Positions 5,117 to 5,153 of a stretch of 5,153 nt of DNA are shown here, in pieces; the stretch's first letter is position 1, and every line of letters starts with the position of its first letter. The DNA is from CAZKTO01 sp964555685. GTDB taxonomy: Bacteria; Chloroflexota; Dehalococcoidia; SHYB01. The DNA lies in assembly GCA_964555685.1 (NCBI GenBank), contig CAZKTO010000103.1, forward strand, positions 1 through 5,153, in the 5' to 3' direction. Position numbers and translations under genes: made by a program. The notes beneath the pieces are model-generated. The model had not been told where the DNA came from and searched no databases. It was given only the letters and a program-made list of their open reading frames with translations.

Positions 5117-5153
5117 GCCCCTTCCAGGCAACAATTTCCTACTGCCGTCTGGC

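Larger units (their letters stand above)
4952..5153. other. non-coding tail downstream of cysS, structured, no gene seen
   Basis: These 202 nt run to the window edge with no credible ORF, tRNA or known riboswitch. They contain the hairpins described separately, a perfect 10-bp palindrome GGACATGTCC (4987-4996), an interrupted palindrome GCCGT-A-ACGGC (5010-5020) and very GC-rich sequence up to about 5070. From there composition drops sharply: 15 of 40 bases at 5071-5110 are G or C. This could be the 3' end of the operon plus the 5' regulatory region of the next gene, or hold a small RNA; the sequence does not decide. Confidence 0.5.

Noticed and set aside
4952..5153. tRNA, T-box or known riboswitch in the tail
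   Set aside because: No cloverleaf with a GTTCRANTC T-arm, no T-box sequence and no riboswitch core was recognised; only simple hairpins are visible.

Overview
The window is a gene-dense, all-plus-strand stretch of a GC-rich bacterial chromosome (visibly about two thirds G+C, with strong G/C preference at third codon positions). It contains no mobile element, CRISPR array, tRNA, rRNA or defence system that I can support, and no undescribed multi-gene system is evident. The genes are mostly core housekeeping genes. The MEP (non-mevalonate) isoprenoid genes and a ClpC-type unfoldase indicate a bacterium. The phylum cannot be fixed from this sequence. The GC content and protein style would fit an environmental lineage such as Methylomirabilota/Rokubacteria or another GC-rich group, but that is a guess.

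Layout from left to right: (1) the C-terminal 238 residues of a ClpC-type AAA+ unfoldase, cut by the left edge. (2) After 15 nt, an alpha/beta hydrolase with a complete catalytic triad. (3) An 84-nt spacer with an 11-bp inverted repeat and a promoter-like -10. (4) A 200-residue multi-pass membrane protein of the VTT (SNARE-associated Golgi/DedA-like) superfamily. (5) An 87-nt spacer with a short GC hairpin and a second promoter-like site. (6) A compact ispD-ispF-cysS operon: ispF starts with GTG 2 nt after the ispD stop, and the cysS ATG overlaps the ispF TGA by 4 nt. (7) A 202-nt non-coding tail with several inverted repeats, including a 16-bp hairpin in a locally AT-rich patch.

Functional picture: ClpC works with a ClpP peptidase encoded elsewhere in protein quality control. 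IspD and IspF catalyse the third and fifth steps of the MEP pathway to IPP/DMAPP. CysRS charges tRNA-Cys. The hydrolase and membrane protein have no assignable substrate. The two spacers suggest up to three transcription units (clpC-hydrolase, VTT gene, ispD-ispF-cysS), though read-through is possible because none of the hairpins has a U-tract. The most notable non-coding signals are the structured 3' end of cysS, the hairpin at 5080-5116, and a recurring extended -10-like octamer. Two of its copies sit in coding sequence, one of them on rare codons.
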